Source: Pseudomonas campi
GTDB lineage: Bacteria > Pseudomonadota > Gammaproteobacteria > Pseudomonadales > Pseudomonadaceae
NCBI RefSeq assembly: GCF_013200955.2
Contig: NZ_CP053697.2
Span: 2,604,001-2,668,000, forward strand
Direction: 5' to 3'
DNA length: 64,000 bases
The notes under the pieces: generated by a model
What the model saw: the letters and a program-made list of their open reading frames with translations, nothing else
Database searches by the model: none
Told to the model about the DNA's origin: nothing
Made by a program: the position numbers and the translations under genes
Shown here: positions 9,598 through 20,933 of the stretch, in pieces
Layout: each line of letters starts with the position of its first letter
How positions within the stretch are numbered: the stretch's first letter is position 1

Positions 9598-9664
9598 GTG
9601 CCCGTGCCCTTTCCGATAATAGGCCCCCTTTTAATCCGGCCTTCCTGCCCGCAACGGTAATCCG

Positions 9665-10249
9665 ATGACCGAACTCGCCTTGATCATGGTCAGTGCCATC
9701 CTGGTCAACAACTTCGTGCTGGTGCAGTTCCTCGGCCTGTGCCCGTTCATGGGCGTATCGAAGAAGATCGAGACCGCCATCGGCCTGTCGCTGGCCACCA
9801 CCTTCGTCCTCACCCTGGCTGCCATGTGCAGCTACCTGGTGCAGGAATACGTGCTGGAGCCGCTGGGCCTGGAGTTTTTGCGCACCATCAGCTTCATCCT
9901 GGTGATCGCCGTGGTGGTGCAGTTCACCGAGATGGTGGTGAACAAGACCAGTCCCCTGCTCTACCGCGTGCTCGGCATCTTTCTGCCGCTGATCACCACC
10001 AACTGCATCGTCCTCGGCGTGGCCCTGGTCAACGCCAACAAGGCCGAGTTCACCTTTATTACCGCGACCGCCAACGGTTTTGCCGCCGGCCTCGGTTTCT
10101 CCCTGGTGCTGGTGCTGTTCGCCGCCATGCGTGAACGCATCGCCATCGCCGATGTGCCGCAGTCCTTCCAGGGCGCGGCCATCGGCATGATCACCGCCGG
10201 GCTGATGTCGCTGGCGTTCATGGGCTTTGCCGGGCTGATCAAGCTATGA
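9665..10249 (+). CDS. rnfA: Rnf electron transport complex subunit A
   Basis: Integral membrane subunit of the ion-translocating ferredoxin:NAD oxidoreductase (also called RsxA). 194 aa, the normal length, with six predicted membrane helices. The N-terminal [21 protein letters not shown] motif and the later [17 protein letters not shown] motif are highly conserved. The Cys residues in these motifs hold the membrane-embedded Fe-S cluster shared with RnfE. First gene of rnfABCDGE-nth, overlapping rnfB by four bases. Confidence 0.97.
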   Translation: MTELALIMVSAILVNNFVLVQFLGLCPFMGVSKKIETAIGLSLATTFVLTLAAMCSYLVQEYVLEPLGLEFLRTISFILVIAVVVQFTEMVVNKTSPLLYRVLGIFLPLITTNCIVLGVALVNANKAEFTFITATANGFAAGLGFSLVLVLFAAMRERIAIADVPQSFQGAAIGMITAGLMSLAFMGFAGLIKL

Positions 10250-10821
10250 GCCTGATTCTGATTGCCGTGCTTGCCATCCTGGCCCTGTGCCTGCTGGCCG
10301 GCGCCATCCTCGGTTACGCGGCGGTACGTTTCCGCGTCGAAGGTGATCCGATCGCCGAGCAGATCAACTCCCTGCTGCCACAGACCCAGTGCGGCCAGTG
10401 CGGCTACCCCGGCTGCAAGCCGTACGCCGAGGCGATTGCCGGTGGCGACAAGATCAACAAGTGCCCGCCTGGCGGCGAGGCGACGATCCAGGCCCTGGCC
10501 GACTTGCTGGATGTCGAGCCCGAGCCGCTGGACGCCGTCGAAGGCGAGAAGCCGCAGATGGTCGCCTTTATCCGCGAAGCCGAGTGCATCGGTTGCACCA
10601 AGTGCATCCAGGCCTGCCCGGTAGATGCCATCGTCGGCGCCGCCAAGCAGATGCACACGGTGATCGTCAGCGAATGCACCGGCTGCGACCTGTGCGTCGA
10701 GCCCTGCCCGGTTGACTGCATCGATATGATCCCGCTCGGCAGCACTGTGCAGAGCTGGAAATGGCAGCTGCCGCTGGCCCCCGGCCAATTGATCGCCAGC
10801 GACCGGGAGCACGCCGCATGA
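10246..10821 (+). CDS. rnfB: Rnf electron transport complex subunit B (Fe-S protein)
   Basis: Electron-carrying subunit of Rnf, 191 aa. An N-terminal membrane anchor (residues ~1-25) is followed by a 4Fe-4S closing domain ([16 protein letters not shown], ~49-64). Two ferredoxin-type 4Fe-4S motifs follow: [12 protein letters not shown] and [12 protein letters not shown]. It probably receives electrons from ferredoxin on the cytosolic face. ATGA overlaps occur at both ends with rnfA and rnfC. Confidence 0.97.
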   Translation: MSLILIAVLAILALCLLAGAILGYAAVRFRVEGDPIAEQINSLLPQTQCGQCGYPGCKPYAEAIAGGDKINKCPPGGEATIQALADLLDVEPEPLDAVEGEKPQMVAFIREAECIGCTKCIQACPVDAIVGAAKQMHTVIVSECTGCDLCVEPCPVDCIDMIPLGSTVQSWKWQLPLAPGQLIASDREHAA

Positions 10822-13289
10822 CCGCGCTGATCGACCACGCCCAGCAGATCTGGGACATCCCCGGCGGCATCCACCCGCCGGAGCAAAAAACCCTCTCCAA
10901 CCGCACGCCGATCCAGCCGGCGCCACTGCCCAGGCGCCTGATCCTGCCGCTGGGCCAACATATCGGTGCCGCCGCCGAGCCCTGCGTGGCGGTGGGCGAG
11001 TACGTGCTCAAGGGCCAGAAGATCGCCGAGGCCAACGGCTTCGTCAGCGCCGCCGTGCATGCGCCGACCTCCGGCACCGTCAGTTTTATCGGCGCGCAGC
11101 CCTACCCACATGTGTCCGGCATGCCGGCAGCAGCCATCGTCATCGACAGCGACGGCCTGGAGCAGTGGACCGACCTGCAGCCCTGCCCGGACTACCGGCA
11201 CATGGAAGCCGCCGAGCTGCTGGAAAAGATCCGCCAGGCCGGCATCAACGGCCTGGGCGGTGCCGGCTTCCCGGCAGCGGTCAAGCTCACCGCGCGGCCG
11301 ACCCAGAAGACCCACACGCTGATCATCAACGGCACCGAGTGCGAGCCGTACATCACCGCCGACGACCTGCTGATGCGCGAACGCGCTGCCGAGCTGATCT
11401 CCGGCATCGACATCCTGGTGCAGCTGATTCAGCCCGACCAGGTGCTGATCGGCATCGAGGACAACAAGCCCGAGGCCATCGCCGCCGTGCGCGCCGCCCT
11501 GGTCGAGCGCAGCTACACCCTCAAGGTGTTCCCCACCAAGTACCCGTCCGGTGGCGAGAAGCAGCTGATCCAGATCCTCACTGGCGTGGAAGTTCCCAGT
11601 GGCGGGCTGCCGGCCGATATCGGCATGCTCTGCCAGAACGTCGGTACCTGCGTGGCCATCCATGACGCCATCGTGCTGGGCAAGCCGCTGATCTCGCGCA
11701 TCACCACCCTCACCGGCGAAGCCCTGAGCCGTCCTGGCAACGTCGAGGCCTTGATCGGCACCCCCGTGGGCGAGCTGCTCGACTTCGCCGGGCTAGACAA
11801 AGCCAAGCTCAATCGCCTGGTGATGGGCGGGCCGATGATGGGCTTCAGCCTGCCCGACCTCGGCGTGCCGCTGATCAAGACCAGCAACTGCCTGCTGGCT
11901 TCGACCCGCGCCGAGTTGCCCGCGCCACCACCGGCCATGCCGTGCATCCGCTGTGGCGAATGTGCCGAGGCCTGCCCGGCCAGCCTGCTGCCGCAACAAC
12001 TGCACTTTTTCGCCCTCGGCCAGCAACACGAACAACTCAAGGCGCACAACCTGTTCGACTGCATCGAGTGCGGCGCCTGCGCCTATGTCTGCCCGTCGAG
12101 CATCCCGCTGGTGCAGTACTACCGCGCCGCCAAGGCCGACATCCGCGACCTGGAGCAGAAGCAGCAGAAAGCCGAGCACTCCAAGCAACGCTTCGAGCTG
12201 CGCCAGGAGCGCCTGCGCCGCGAGGAAGAACGCAAGGAAGCCGAGCGCCTCGCCCGCGCCGAGCGTGCCGCCAAGGCCAAGGCGGCCCAGGCCGAAGCCG
12301 CCAGCGCAACTCCGGTTGCCGCCGCGCCTGCCGCCGACGACCAGCTCAAGCGCCTGAAGATCGAAGCCAGCATGGCCCAGGTCGCCCTGAAAAAAGCCGA
12401 GAAACAGCTGGCCAGCCACGACACCCCAGAGCTGCAGGCCCAGGTCAGCAGTCTGCGCGCCGCGGCCGAAGCCGCGCAGAAAGCCCTGGAAGCCGTCCAG
12501 GCCAGTGCCCCGCCAGTGACCGCCGCGCCGCCGGCTGACGAAGCGCTGAAGAAGGCCAAGATCGAAGCCGCCATGCTCAAAGCCCAGCTGCGCAAGCTGG
12601 AGAAACTGGAAAGCCCGACTGCCGAACAGCAGACCGAGCTGGAACAGACCCGCCAGCAACTGGCCGCCGCCGAGCAAGCCGTGGAAAGTCTGCAAAGCGC
12701 AGTACCGGCTCCAGCGGCCAAACCGGCTGGCGACGAGGCGCTGAAGAAAGCCAAGATCGAAGCCGCCATGCTCAAGGCTCAGCTGCGCAAGCTGGAGAAG
12801 CTGGAAAGCCCCACGGCCGAACAGCAGAGCGAACTGGAACAGGCTCGCCAGCAACTGGCCGCCGCCGAGCAAGCCCTGGAAAGCCTGCAGAGCGCAGCGC
12901 CGGCTCCAGCGGCCAAGCCGGCCGGCGACGACGACGCTCTGAAAAAAGCCAAGATCGAACTGGCGATGAAACGCGCCGAACTGAAAAAGGCAGAAAAGGC
13001 CGCCGCCGGGGAAGCCGAGCTGGCGACCCTGCGTGCGGCCCTGACCGCCGCCGAACAGGCCTTGCATGCCGCCGAGGCTGTCTCGAACAAGCCAGCTCCC
13101 GAGCTGGTGCGTACCGACAAGGCTCCGATTGATGAAGCCTTGCGCGCCCTGAAGACCGAACTCGCCTTCGCCCGCGCCGACCTGCGCAAGCTGGAGCGCG
13201 ATGAGCAGGCCGCCAGCGAGGCACTCGATGCCGCCCGCGCGCGCCTGGCCGCGGCCGAACAGAAACTGGCGGAGCAGCAGGAACCGTAG
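10818..13289 (+). CDS. rnfC: Rnf electron transport complex subunit C with long repeated C-terminal tail
   Basis: NADH/FMN-binding peripheral subunit, 823 aa from ATG 10818; the frame is open further upstream, but the ATG overlapping the rnfB stop is the family start. The core (residues ~1-440) has the Gly-rich [11 protein letters not shown] and [10 protein letters not shown] motifs and two 4Fe-4S motifs, [12 protein letters not shown] and [12 protein letters not shown]. The rest is a Lys/Ala/Glu/Gln coiled-coil region with five diverged ~65-residue repeats. Its TAG stop codon lies inside a REP palindrome, so the extreme C-terminus may have been set by repeat insertion. Long variable RnfC tails are common in gammaproteobacteria. 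Confidence 0.96.
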   Translation: MTALIDHAQQIWDIPGGIHPPEQKTLSNRTPIQPAPLPRRLILPLGQHIGAAAEPCVAVGEYVLKGQKIAEANGFVSAAVHAPTSGTVSFIGAQPYPHVSGMPAAAIVIDSDGLEQWTDLQPCPDYRHMEAAELLEKIRQAGINGLGGAGFPAAVKLTARPTQKTHTLIINGTECEPYITADDLLMRERAAELISGIDILVQLIQPDQVLIGIEDNKPEAIAAVRAALVERSYTLKVFPTKYPSGGEKQLIQILTGVEVPSGGLPADIGMLCQNVGTCVAIHDAIVLGKPLISRITTLTGEALSRPGNVEALIGTPVGELLDFAGLDKAKLNRLVMGGPMMGFSLPDLGVPLIKTSNCLLASTRAELPAPPPAMPCIRCGECAEACPASLLPQQLHFFALGQQHEQLKAHNLFDCIECGACAYVCPSSIPLVQYYRAAKADIRDLEQKQQKAEHSKQRFELRQERLRREEERKEAERLARAERAAKAKAAQAEAASATPVAAAPAADDQLKRLKIEASMAQVALKKAEKQLASHDTPELQAQVSSLRAAAEAAQKALEAVQASAPPVTAAPPADEALKKAKIEAAMLKAQLRKLEKLESPTAEQQTELEQTRQQLAAAEQAVESLQSAVPAPAAKPAGDEALKKAKIEAAMLKAQLRKLEKLESPTAEQQSELEQARQQLAAAEQALESLQSAAPAPAAKPAGDDDALKKAKIELAMKRAELKKAEKAAAGEAELATLRAALTAAEQALHAAEAVSNKPAPELVRTDKAPIDEALRALKTELAFARADLRKLERDEQAASEALDAARARLAAAEQKLAEQQEP
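12337..13190 (+). repeat. five in-frame ~195-201 bp tandem repeats in rnfC
   Basis: Units start near 12337, 12538, 12733, 12931 and 13129. Each opens with an Asp/Glu-rich residue pair followed by (A/Q)LK(K/R)xKIE and continues as a heptad-like Lys/Ala/Glu region. Units 2 and 3 (195 bp apart) are nearly identical at the DNA level, pointing to recent duplication. The outer units are more diverged. Confidence 0.85.
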
Positions 13290-13436
13290 CCCGGATGCAA
13301 TCCGGGGCAGGCCACGCAATGCCATCAATGACCTGCAAGGCCCGAAAACAAGACAACGCCCCTCTCGCGTAATTCGCAGAGGGACGGGATTAACCGAACG
13401 ATCTGCGGATCGCCCCCCCGGATTGCATCCGGGCTA
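13286..13436. repeat. REP palindrome pair (GTAGCCCGGATGCAATCCGG family) between rnfC and rnfD
   Basis: The left copy at 13286-13307 and the inverted right copy at ~13415-13436 flank ~107 bp without a gene. The left copy carries the rnfC stop codon TAG. Sibling copies are at 41577-41597 (single) and 50770-50821 (inverted pair). Confidence 0.9.
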
Positions 13437-13487
13437 CAGAACAGCGCTGCGCCGCCCAATGGCTGTGCAACCAGACACGGAGCATCA

Positions 13488-14519
13488 ATGGCCCTGCCCC
13501 GCATCACCTCGCCCCACGCCAAGGGCAGCAATCGCACCCAGCGCGTCATGCTGCTGGTGGCTGCCGCCTGCGCGCCTGGCGCCCTGGCCCTGACCTGGCT
13601 GTTCGGCATTGGCACCCTGGTCAACCTGGTCTGGGCCAGCGTCGTCGCCCTGGCCGTGGAAGCAGCCATCCTCGCTGCACGCCAGCGCCCGATCGCCTTC
13701 TTCCTCAAGGATGGCAGCGCCCTGGTCACCGCCGTGCTGCTGGCTCTGGCCCTGCCGCCCTACGCGCCCTGGTGGCTGACCCTGGTCGCGGTCGGCTTCG
13801 CCATCGTCTTCGGCAAGCAGCTGTATGGCGGCCTCGGGCAGAATCCGTTCAACCCGGCAATGATCGGCTACGTGGTGGTGCTGATTTCCTTCCCCATCGA
13901 GATGACCAGCTGGCCCAAGCCGCACACGATGGGCGCCTGGGACGGCATCCAGCAGATCTTCGGCCTCGCCGCCCTGCCCGATGGCTGGAGCCAGGCCACC
14001 GCCTTGGACAGCCTGAAAATCAACAAAAGCCTGACCATGGACGAGCTGTGGGCGCAGAACCCGGCCTTCGGCGAGTTCGGTGGCAAGGCGGTGGAATGGG
14101 TCAACCTGGCCTTCCTGCTCGGTGGCCTGTTTCTGATCTACAAGAAAGTGATCAGCTGGCACGCGCCCCTGGGCATGCTCGGCGCGCTGTTCGTCATCAG
14201 CCTGCTGTGCTGGAACGGCTCCGGCTCGGACTCCAACGGCTCGCCGCTGTTCCACCTGCTGACCGGCGCGACCATGCTCGGCGCCTTCTTCATTGTTACC
14301 GACCCGGTGTCCGGCGCCACCAGCAACCTGGGACGAATCCTCTTCGGCGCCGGGGTCGGTGTGCTGGTCTATATCATTCGCACCTGGGGCGGCTACCCGG
14401 ATGGCGTTGCCTTCGCCGTGCTACTGATGAACCTCTGCGCCCCGACCATCGACTACTACACCCGCCCGCGCACCTACGGCCATCGCAAGCCGGGGCGCGG
14501 CTTCAAACTGGGGGAATGA
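13488..14519 (+). CDS. rnfD: Rnf electron transport complex subunit D
   Basis: Membrane subunit of Rnf related to NqrB, 343 aa, with about eight to ten helices. The covalent FMN attachment threonine is visible in DPVSGATSN (~residue 275), matching the SGAT motif. The [13 protein letters not shown] segment near residue 120 is also conserved. It probably forms part of the ion channel. It is separated from rnfC by the REP-containing gap but is only one base from rnfG. Confidence 0.96.
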   Translation: MALPRITSPHAKGSNRTQRVMLLVAAACAPGALALTWLFGIGTLVNLVWASVVALAVEAAILAARQRPIAFFLKDGSALVTAVLLALALPPYAPWWLTLVAVGFAIVFGKQLYGGLGQNPFNPAMIGYVVVLISFPIEMTSWPKPHTMGAWDGIQQIFGLAALPDGWSQATALDSLKINKSLTMDELWAQNPAFGEFGGKAVEWVNLAFLLGGLFLIYKKVISWHAPLGMLGALFVISLLCWNGSGSDSNGSPLFHLLTGATMLGAFFIVTDPVSGATSNLGRILFGAGVGVLVYIIRTWGGYPDGVAFAVLLMNLCAPTIDYYTRPRTYGHRKPGRGFKLGE

Positions 14520-14520
14520 C

Positions 14521-15177
14521 ATGGCCCTGCCGGAAATTTCCCGTTCGATGCTGAAGAACAGCCTGGTACTCGGCCTGTTCGCCGTGGTCACCGTCGGCGT
14601 GGTGGCAATCACCCAGCAAGGCACCGCCACGCGCATTGCCGCCGCCGAGCGCGAAGCCAAGGCCCAGGCGCTGGCGCAGATCCTCCCCGCTGGCAGCTAT
14701 GACAACCACCTGCTGGATCACCCGCGCCAGGTGTTCGACCCACTACTCGGCAACAAGACGTCCAGTCCCGCCTACCTGGCCACCCTCAAGGGCGAGCCCA
14801 CGGCAGTGATCCTCCAGGCCACCGCGCCGGACGGCTACAGCGGCAACATCTTCCTGCTGGTGGGCATCCATGCCGATGGCCGCCTGGCTGGCGTGCGCGT
14901 GGTCGGGCACAAGGAAACCCCCGGCCTGGGCGACAAGATCGAGCTGGCCAAGAGCCCGTGGATCAACAGTTTCGTCGGCCAGTCGCTGCAATCACCGGAT
15001 ACCGCCGGCTGGGCGGTGAAAAAAGACGGCGGCCAGTTCGACCAGTTCGCCGGCGCCACCATCACCCCGCGCGCGGTGGTCAAGGCGGTGCACAAGGCGC
15101 TGCAGTATTTCGACGCACACCAGGCCGAGCTGCTCGCGCCGGTCTCCAGCAACGAGGGCGACAACAGCCATGGCTAG
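14521..15177 (+). CDS. rnfG: Rnf electron transport complex subunit G
   Basis: Periplasm-facing flavoprotein subunit related to NqrC, 218 aa, with one N-terminal membrane helix (residues ~12-30). The FMN-binding domain ends in [19 protein letters not shown], where the Thr of GAT is the expected covalent FMN site. The [14 protein letters not shown] motif is also characteristic. It overlaps the start of rnfE by eight bases. Confidence 0.96.
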   Translation: MALPEISRSMLKNSLVLGLFAVVTVGVVAITQQGTATRIAAAEREAKAQALAQILPAGSYDNHLLDHPRQVFDPLLGNKTSSPAYLATLKGEPTAVILQATAPDGYSGNIFLLVGIHADGRLAGVRVVGHKETPGLGDKIELAKSPWINSFVGQSLQSPDTAGWAVKKDGGQFDQFAGATITPRAVVKAVHKALQYFDAHQAELLAPVSSNEGDNSHG

Positions 15178-15880
15178 CTACCGCGAAATCGCCATCAACG
15201 GCCTGTGGAAAAACAACCCGGGCCTGGTCCAGCTGCTCGGCCTGTGCCCGCTGCTGGGGGTCAGTAACTCGGTGGTCAACGCCCTCGGCATGGCCATCGC
15301 CACCGCCCTGGTGCTGGCCTGCTCGAACGCGGCCGTGGCCCTGATCCGCCGCCAGGTCACCGATGCCGTGCGCCTGCCCGCCTTCGTCATGATCATCGCC
15401 GCGCTGACCACCTGCATCGAGCTGCTGATGCAGGCCTTCACCTACGAGCTGTATCAGATCCTCGGCATCTTCATTCCGCTGATCACCACCAACTGCATCA
15501 TCCTCGGCCGCGCCGAAGCCTTCGCGGCGAAGAACAGCGTGGCCCACGCCAGCTTCGACGGCCTGATGATGGGCACCGGCTTCGGCCTGGTGCTGCTGGC
15601 CATTGGCGCGGTGCGTGAGCTGCTCGGCACCGGCGCACTGCTGGCCAACATGCACCTGCTGTTCGGCCCGATTGCCGCCAACTGGCAGCTGGTGCTGTTC
15701 GCCGACTACCAGGGCTTCCTGCTGGCCATCCTGCCGCCAGGTGCGTTCCTTGTGCTCGGCCTGCTGATCGCCCTGAAGAACCGCATCGACGCCGTGGTCG
15801 CCGAGCGTGCCAAGGCTGACCAGCCGGAAGCTGCACCCGCCGCCAGCCGCCGCGTACGGGTCACCGGGGTAATCGAGTGA
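15170..15880 (+). CDS. rnfE: Rnf electron transport complex subunit E
   Basis: Integral membrane subunit paralogous to RnfA, 236 aa. It carries the matching [19 protein letters not shown] and [19 protein letters not shown] motifs, whose Cys residues complete the membrane Fe-S site with RnfA. About six helices are followed by a short basic tail. It overlaps nth by four bases, so endonuclease III is made from the same message. Confidence 0.96.
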   Translation: MASYREIAINGLWKNNPGLVQLLGLCPLLGVSNSVVNALGMAIATALVLACSNAAVALIRRQVTDAVRLPAFVMIIAALTTCIELLMQAFTYELYQILGIFIPLITTNCIILGRAEAFAAKNSVAHASFDGLMMGTGFGLVLLAIGAVRELLGTGALLANMHLLFGPIAANWQLVLFADYQGFLLAILPPGAFLVLGLLIALKNRIDAVVAERAKADQPEAAPAASRRVRVTGVIE

Positions 15881-16515
15881 ACGCGGCCAAACGCTACGAG
15901 ATCTTCCGCCGGCTGCACGAGGACAACCCCGAGCCGAAGACCGAGCTGGCCTACAGCACGCCCTTCGAGCTGCTGATTGCAGTGATTCTCTCTGCCCAGG
16001 CCACCGACGTCGGGGTGAACAAGGCCACGGCCAGGCTCTATCCGGTGGCCAACACCCCGGAAGCGATCTACGCCCTGGGCTATGACGGCCTGTGCGAGTA
16101 CATCAAGACCATCGGCCTGTACCCGAGCAAGGCGAAGAACGTCATAGAGACCTGCCGCATCCTGGTGGAAAAACACAACAGCCAGGTGCCGGACAACCGC
16201 GAAGACCTCGAAGCTCTGCCCGGCGTCGGCCGCAAGACCGCCAACGTGGTGCTCAACACCGCCTTCCGCCAGTTGGCCATGGCCGTGGACACGCATATCT
16301 TCCGCGTCAGCAACCGCACCGGCATCGCTCCGGGCAAGAACGTGCTGGAAGTGGAAAAGAAACTGCTCAAGTTCGTGCCCAAGGACTTCCTCCTCGATTC
16401 GCACCACTGGCTGATCCTGCATGGCCGCTATGTCTGCCAGGCGCGCAAGCCGCGTTGTGGCAGCTGTCGCATCGAAGACCTGTGCGAATACAAGGCAAAA
16501 ACCTCCGACGATTGA
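15877..16515 (+). CDS. nth: endonuclease III (DNA glycosylase/AP lyase)
   Basis: Base-excision repair enzyme that removes oxidised pyrimidines and cleaves abasic sites. 212 aa. The helix-hairpin-helix [17 protein letters not shown] (~113-130) includes the catalytic Lys, and the catalytic Asp lies in [11 protein letters not shown]. The C-terminal 4Fe-4S loop has C-x6-C-x2-C-x5-C spacing. GTG start at 15877 overlapping the rnfE stop. The rnf-nth linkage is widespread in gammaproteobacteria. Confidence 0.97.
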   Translation: MNAAKRYEIFRRLHEDNPEPKTELAYSTPFELLIAVILSAQATDVGVNKATARLYPVANTPEAIYALGYDGLCEYIKTIGLYPSKAKNVIETCRILVEKHNSQVPDNREDLEALPGVGRKTANVVLNTAFRQLAMAVDTHIFRVSNRTGIAPGKNVLEVEKKLLKFVPKDFLLDSHHWLILHGRYVCQARKPRCGSCRIEDLCEYKAKTSDD

Positions 16516-16622
16516 GCGCCTATTGATTAAGCCAATACGTCGATTGAAAAAATCTTTTTTACCCTGTCCCGCTTTGCCGCTATAAGGTCGCCAACATCGC
16601 CCCCTGAGTTGGAGTGAACCTG

Positions 16623-16808
16623 ATGAGCACTGACAAAGAAGAACTCGTACTCGACGATGACTTTGTCGCCGAAGAGGCCGAAGAAACCACCGAACGTCCG
16701 GTGGTGGAAGTCGCCAAGACCAACCTGGCCAAACGCCGGGTCATCGACAACTACCTGGAAGAGCGACGCCTGCAGAAACAGCTCGGCGACTACGACTTCG
16801 ACCTCTGA
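16623..16808 (+). CDS. PA3496-family small acidic protein (putative envelope integrity)
   Basis: 61-aa protein: an acidic N-terminal third (DKEELVLDDDFVAEEAEE) and a conserved C-terminal motif, KRRVIDNYLEERRLQKQLGDYDFDL. The ATG at 16623 has GGAG eight bases upstream and was preferred over the GTG at 16614. It follows nth as PA3496 follows PA3495 in P. aeruginosa and is closed by a strong terminator. The family name is from established annotation; its molecular role is unknown. Confidence 0.85.
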   Translation: MSTDKEELVLDDDFVAEEAEETTERPVVEVAKTNLAKRRVIDNYLEERRLQKQLGDYDFDL

Positions 16809-16820
16809 AGGTCAAACATG

Positions 16821-16849
16821 AAAAAGCCCCGCAAGTGCGGGGCTTTTTC
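16821..16849. terminator. strong bidirectional terminator
   Basis: AAAAAGCCCCGC/GCGGGGCTTTTT forms a near-perfect hairpin with a 4-nt loop and A/T tracts on both sides. It terminates the rnf-nth-PA3496-type unit from the left and the diguanylate cyclase gene from the right. Confidence 0.92.
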
Positions 16850-16865
16850 ATGTGGCCGAGAAATC

Positions 16866-17936
16866 TCAGCTGGCGACCTGCAAGCTCCGCCGCGCACACT
16901 TGTTGGCATACATGGCTGCGTCCGCCTGGGTCAGCAGGCTATCCAGCCCAGCGCCGGCACTCAACGAGGACTCGGCAACGCCGAGACTGATAGACAGTTG
17001 CCGCCCCGTTTGCCGCTGGAAGGCCTTGATCGCCGCAGCCAGTCGCTGCAGGACTTCCTCACTGCTGACATAGTCACTGGTCAACACCACGAACTCGTCG
17101 CCCCCCAGTCGCGCCAATACATCGGTGCTGCGAAACACCGAGCGCAACACCTGCGCAGCATCGATCAACATGACATCGCCAGCGGCATGCCCATGGCGAT
17201 CGTTGGTCTGCTTGAGGTAATCCAGATCAGCGTACAGCAGCAAGCAACGACTCCGCCGACGCTGGGCAGCTTCCAGCTCACGCTCGGCCAGCAGGAGGAA
17301 GCCACGACGGTTATGTAGCCCCGTCAGTTCATCGGTCAACGACAGCTGGCGCACCTCCGCGGCCATCCGCTCGCGCTCGCGCACTTCGGCATGCAGGCGC
17401 CTGTTGGCTTCAGCCAGCTGCGCCGTGCGCTCTTCCACACGCTGTTCCAGCTCGGCATAGACCTGCACATTTTCCATGGCTATCGATATGGAATCAGCCA
17501 AGGCCTGCAGCAACTCGACCTGCTCAGCAGTTGCCCGGTAGCCACTGGCCCAATAGGCACCAATGGCACCAATCGGCTCGAGGGTACGGATTGGCACCAT
17601 CACCAGGCTTTTAACGAAGGTCGGCCGATAGGCCGCGTGGGGTATGCGCTCGTCCTGGTAGATATCAGGAATTACGGTGGCCTGGCGATTGAGCATGACC
17701 CAACCGCTGATGCACGCGCTCATGGGAAAGCGCTGCCCCTTCCACAGCGGCGAGATGGCATCTTCGTCACGATAGAAACAGCGATCCCCATCGCGCAACA
17801 CGAATGTAGCGCCATCGGCACCACTCAGCTCGCGGGCAGCATGCCGGACAATTTCCGCCACGCTGTCCACATCCCTCGCCATCGACAACTCCTGCACCAC
17901 CCGGATCAGATGCAGCGCATGCTTGTCAGCGGCCAT
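16866..17936 (-). CDS. GAF-domain diguanylate cyclase (GGDEF)
   Basis: Cytosolic c-di-GMP synthase, 356 aa from ATG 17936, preceded by GAGG at good spacing; an upstream in-frame start is less likely. A GAF sensor domain covers about residues 15-170. A coiled-coil linker (ELEQRVEERTAQLAEANRRL) connects to a GGDEF domain with intact LGGDEF (about residue 285). An RSTD inhibitory I-site sits five residues upstream of GGDEF, so product inhibition is expected. No EAL domain and no membrane segments. The ligand of the GAF domain is unknown. Confidence 0.92.
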   Translation of the reverse strand: MAADKHALHLIRVVQELSMARDVDSVAEIVRHAARELSGADGATFVLRDGDRCFYRDEDAISPLWKGQRFPMSACISGWVMLNRQATVIPDIYQDERIPHAAYRPTFVKSLVMVPIRTLEPIGAIGAYWASGYRATAEQVELLQALADSISIAMENVQVYAELEQRVEERTAQLAEANRRLHAEVRERERMAAEVRQLSLTDELTGLHNRRGFLLLAERELEAAQRRRSRCLLLYADLDYLKQTNDRHGHAAGDVMLIDAAQVLRSVFRSTDVLARLGGDEFVVLTSDYVSSEEVLQRLAAAIKAFQRQTGRQLSISLGVAESSLSAGAGLDSLLTQADAAMYANKCARRSLQVAS

Positions 17937-18008
17937 GGAACACCTCGTTAAATCTACTGGAATGACTACCTTCCTTGTAAGCAATTGCTTACAAAAGCAT
18001 AGCAGCTA

Positions 18009-18401
18009 TCAATCGTTGCGCTTGGGCGACAGCAGCTCGATCTTGTAGCCGTCCGGATCCGCGACAAAGGCCAGAATGCTCGTGCCGTGTTTCATCGGCC
18101 CCGGTTCGCGGGTGATCTTGCCGCCACGCGAACGAATGTCCTCACACGCCTTGTACACATCGGCCACTTCCAGGGCGATATGGCCATAGCCGGTGCCCAG
18201 CTCGTAGCTGTCCACGCCCCAGTTGTAGGTCAGCTCGATCACGCTATTTTCAGCCTCGTTGCCGTAGCCGACGAAGGCCAGGGTGAACTGCCCGTCCGGG
18301 TAGTCCTTACGGCGCAGCAGGGTCATGCCCAGCACTTCGGTGTAGAAGGCGATGGACTTGTCCATGTCGCCAACGCGCAGCATGGTATGCAGCAGTCTCA
18401 T
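18009..18401 (-). CDS. gloA: lactoylglutathione lyase (glyoxalase I)
   Basis: Detoxifies methylglyoxal by converting its glutathione hemithioacetal to S-lactoylglutathione. 130 aa from ATG 18401 ([20 protein letters not shown]), with GAGGAG upstream; the open frame extends further but contains the argG terminator. Metal ligands of the family are seen as His5, Glu in VIELTYNWG, His in GYGHIALEV, and Glu in YKIELL. Short, Ni-type GloA. Adjacent to argG, as in P. aeruginosa (gloA1). Confidence 0.95.
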   Translation of the reverse strand: MRLLHTMLRVGDMDKSIAFYTEVLGMTLLRRKDYPDGQFTLAFVGYGNEAENSVIELTYNWGVDSYELGTGYGHIALEVADVYKACEDIRSRGGKITREPGPMKHGTSILAFVADPDGYKIELLSPKRND

Positions 18402-18445
18402 TGAATATCTCCTCTTCGCGGCCCGTTTCTCGGGCCCTTGAATGC

Positions 18446-18470
18446 AAAACCCCGGCTCGTGGCCGGGGTC
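18446..18470 (-). terminator. intrinsic terminator of argG
   Basis: An ACCCCGGC/GCCGGGGT stem with a short loop is followed on the minus strand by TTTTG. It lies between argG and gloA. Confidence 0.8.
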
Positions 18471-18492
18471 CTGTGGCTTGCCTGGCAGCTTA

Positions 18493-19710
<1,218 letters not shown>

Positions 19711-19863
19711 GCCAATCAACTCCACGGGGTTGTACGGAAAACCCGCGATTCTACCGGCCGCGCCCGGCGATTTACAGGGGCGCGACAGGCACTGGCGACA
19801 AAGCGACAGATTTATTTAGGGTCTGCTCCTGTTTCGCAGCGGCCGCGACGCAGCCTGGCGAAC

Positions 19864-20805
19864 TCAGGAAGTGGCCGCAGGCTCGGCTGGCGGGGTAGGT
19901 TCCGCCGGGGCTGGAGCCGCCTCCTCTGCCGGTTCGGCGACCGGTTCTCGGGACAGGGTCATGGTCACCCGGCGGTTCTTCGCCCGGTTGCTTTCGCTGC
20001 TGTTCGGCACCAGCGGGTAACGTTCGCCGTGGAAGCGCACGACGATCTGCTCGGCGGGCACGCCACTGGCCTTGAGGTACTCCTCCACGGCAATCGCCCG
20101 CCGTCGCGAGGTATCGCGGTTGGTCAGGCGGTTGCCACTGTTGTCGGAGTGGCCATCCAGCTCGATGCGATTGACGCTGGGGTCGGCCTTGAGATAACCG
20201 AGGATGATCTCCAGCTTGGCCTGCCCCAGATCATCGAGCGCTGAACCGCCACCGGGAAAGCCGATCTGTGCCTTGCGAATCTGGTCGAAGTTGACCGGCA
20301 GCAGGCCGGCGGTGCACTTGAGGTAGTCGCTGTAGGCCTGGTTGAACTTGACCGGCAGCAGGCGCACATCGAGGCTGTCACCACCCGCGGTGGTGCGGTG
20401 TTTGACCAGCGGGCTGCGCCCTTCCATCAGACCGGTGAGCAGGCGCCCGGCCTGTTCCTGGGAGCTGTTGAACGGCACCTCACCCGCCACCACGCTGACC
20501 GGGCCGAGGTTGATATCACCACGCCCCGGTTGCCAGGGCGCAGCCGCCGCCAGCAAGGTCGCCGAGCCTGCTCCCAGCCAGCGCTCGCGGGTCTTCAGAC
20601 GGAATGTCGCCTGCTCGCCCGCGCGGCGGACGAACTCGCCGCTGCCAAAATCCGCGATTGGCTGCGACAGCCGGCACTCGAACTTGTCGCCCTCGACTTT
20701 CCACTCCACCTTTTCCATGCGCGTCTGGAAAGTGATGGCCGCAGCAGGCTGGCCCAGGGATAGGCAGGTCAGCACGCTCAGCAGGGTCAGATAGGGTTGG
20801 CGCAC
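19864..20805 (-). CDS. motY: MotY-like flagellar stator-associated protein (OmpA family)
   Basis: Periplasmic protein that binds peptidoglycan and forms the T-ring, needed for stator function in polar flagella. About 313 aa from GTG 20805, chosen because it starts the signal peptide (VRQPYLTLLSVLTCLSLGQPAAA) with GGAG six to seven bases upstream; an ATG at 20832 is the alternative. The N-terminal MotY-type beta domain (residues ~25-160) is followed by an OmpA/Pal domain with ELDGHSDNSGN and NRRVTMTLSRE. A Pro/Ala/Glu tail ends the protein. Its location between argG and pyrC matches PA3526 (motY). Confidence 0.9.
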   Translation of the reverse strand: MRQPYLTLLSVLTCLSLGQPAAAITFQTRMEKVEWKVEGDKFECRLSQPIADFGSGEFVRRAGEQATFRLKTRERWLGAGSATLLAAAAPWQPGRGDINLGPVSVVAGEVPFNSSQEQAGRLLTGLMEGRSPLVKHRTTAGGDSLDVRLLPVKFNQAYSDYLKCTAGLLPVNFDQIRKAQIGFPGGGSALDDLGQAKLEIILGYLKADPSVNRIELDGHSDNSGNRLTNRDTSRRRAIAVEEYLKASGVPAEQIVVRFHGERYPLVPNSSESNRAKNRRVTMTLSREPVAEPAEEAAPAPAEPTPPAEPAATS

Positions 20806-20933
20806 GACAGGCTCCACACGGAGAAACGGCATTCCCCTGAAGTATCGGTCAGCCTCGGGAAAACTTGATAGCCGTGCCGGCGAAGACCATTTCCGGTAGC
20901 ATGCGAGCACGTTTTACCCGCCTGGAATCCTCC

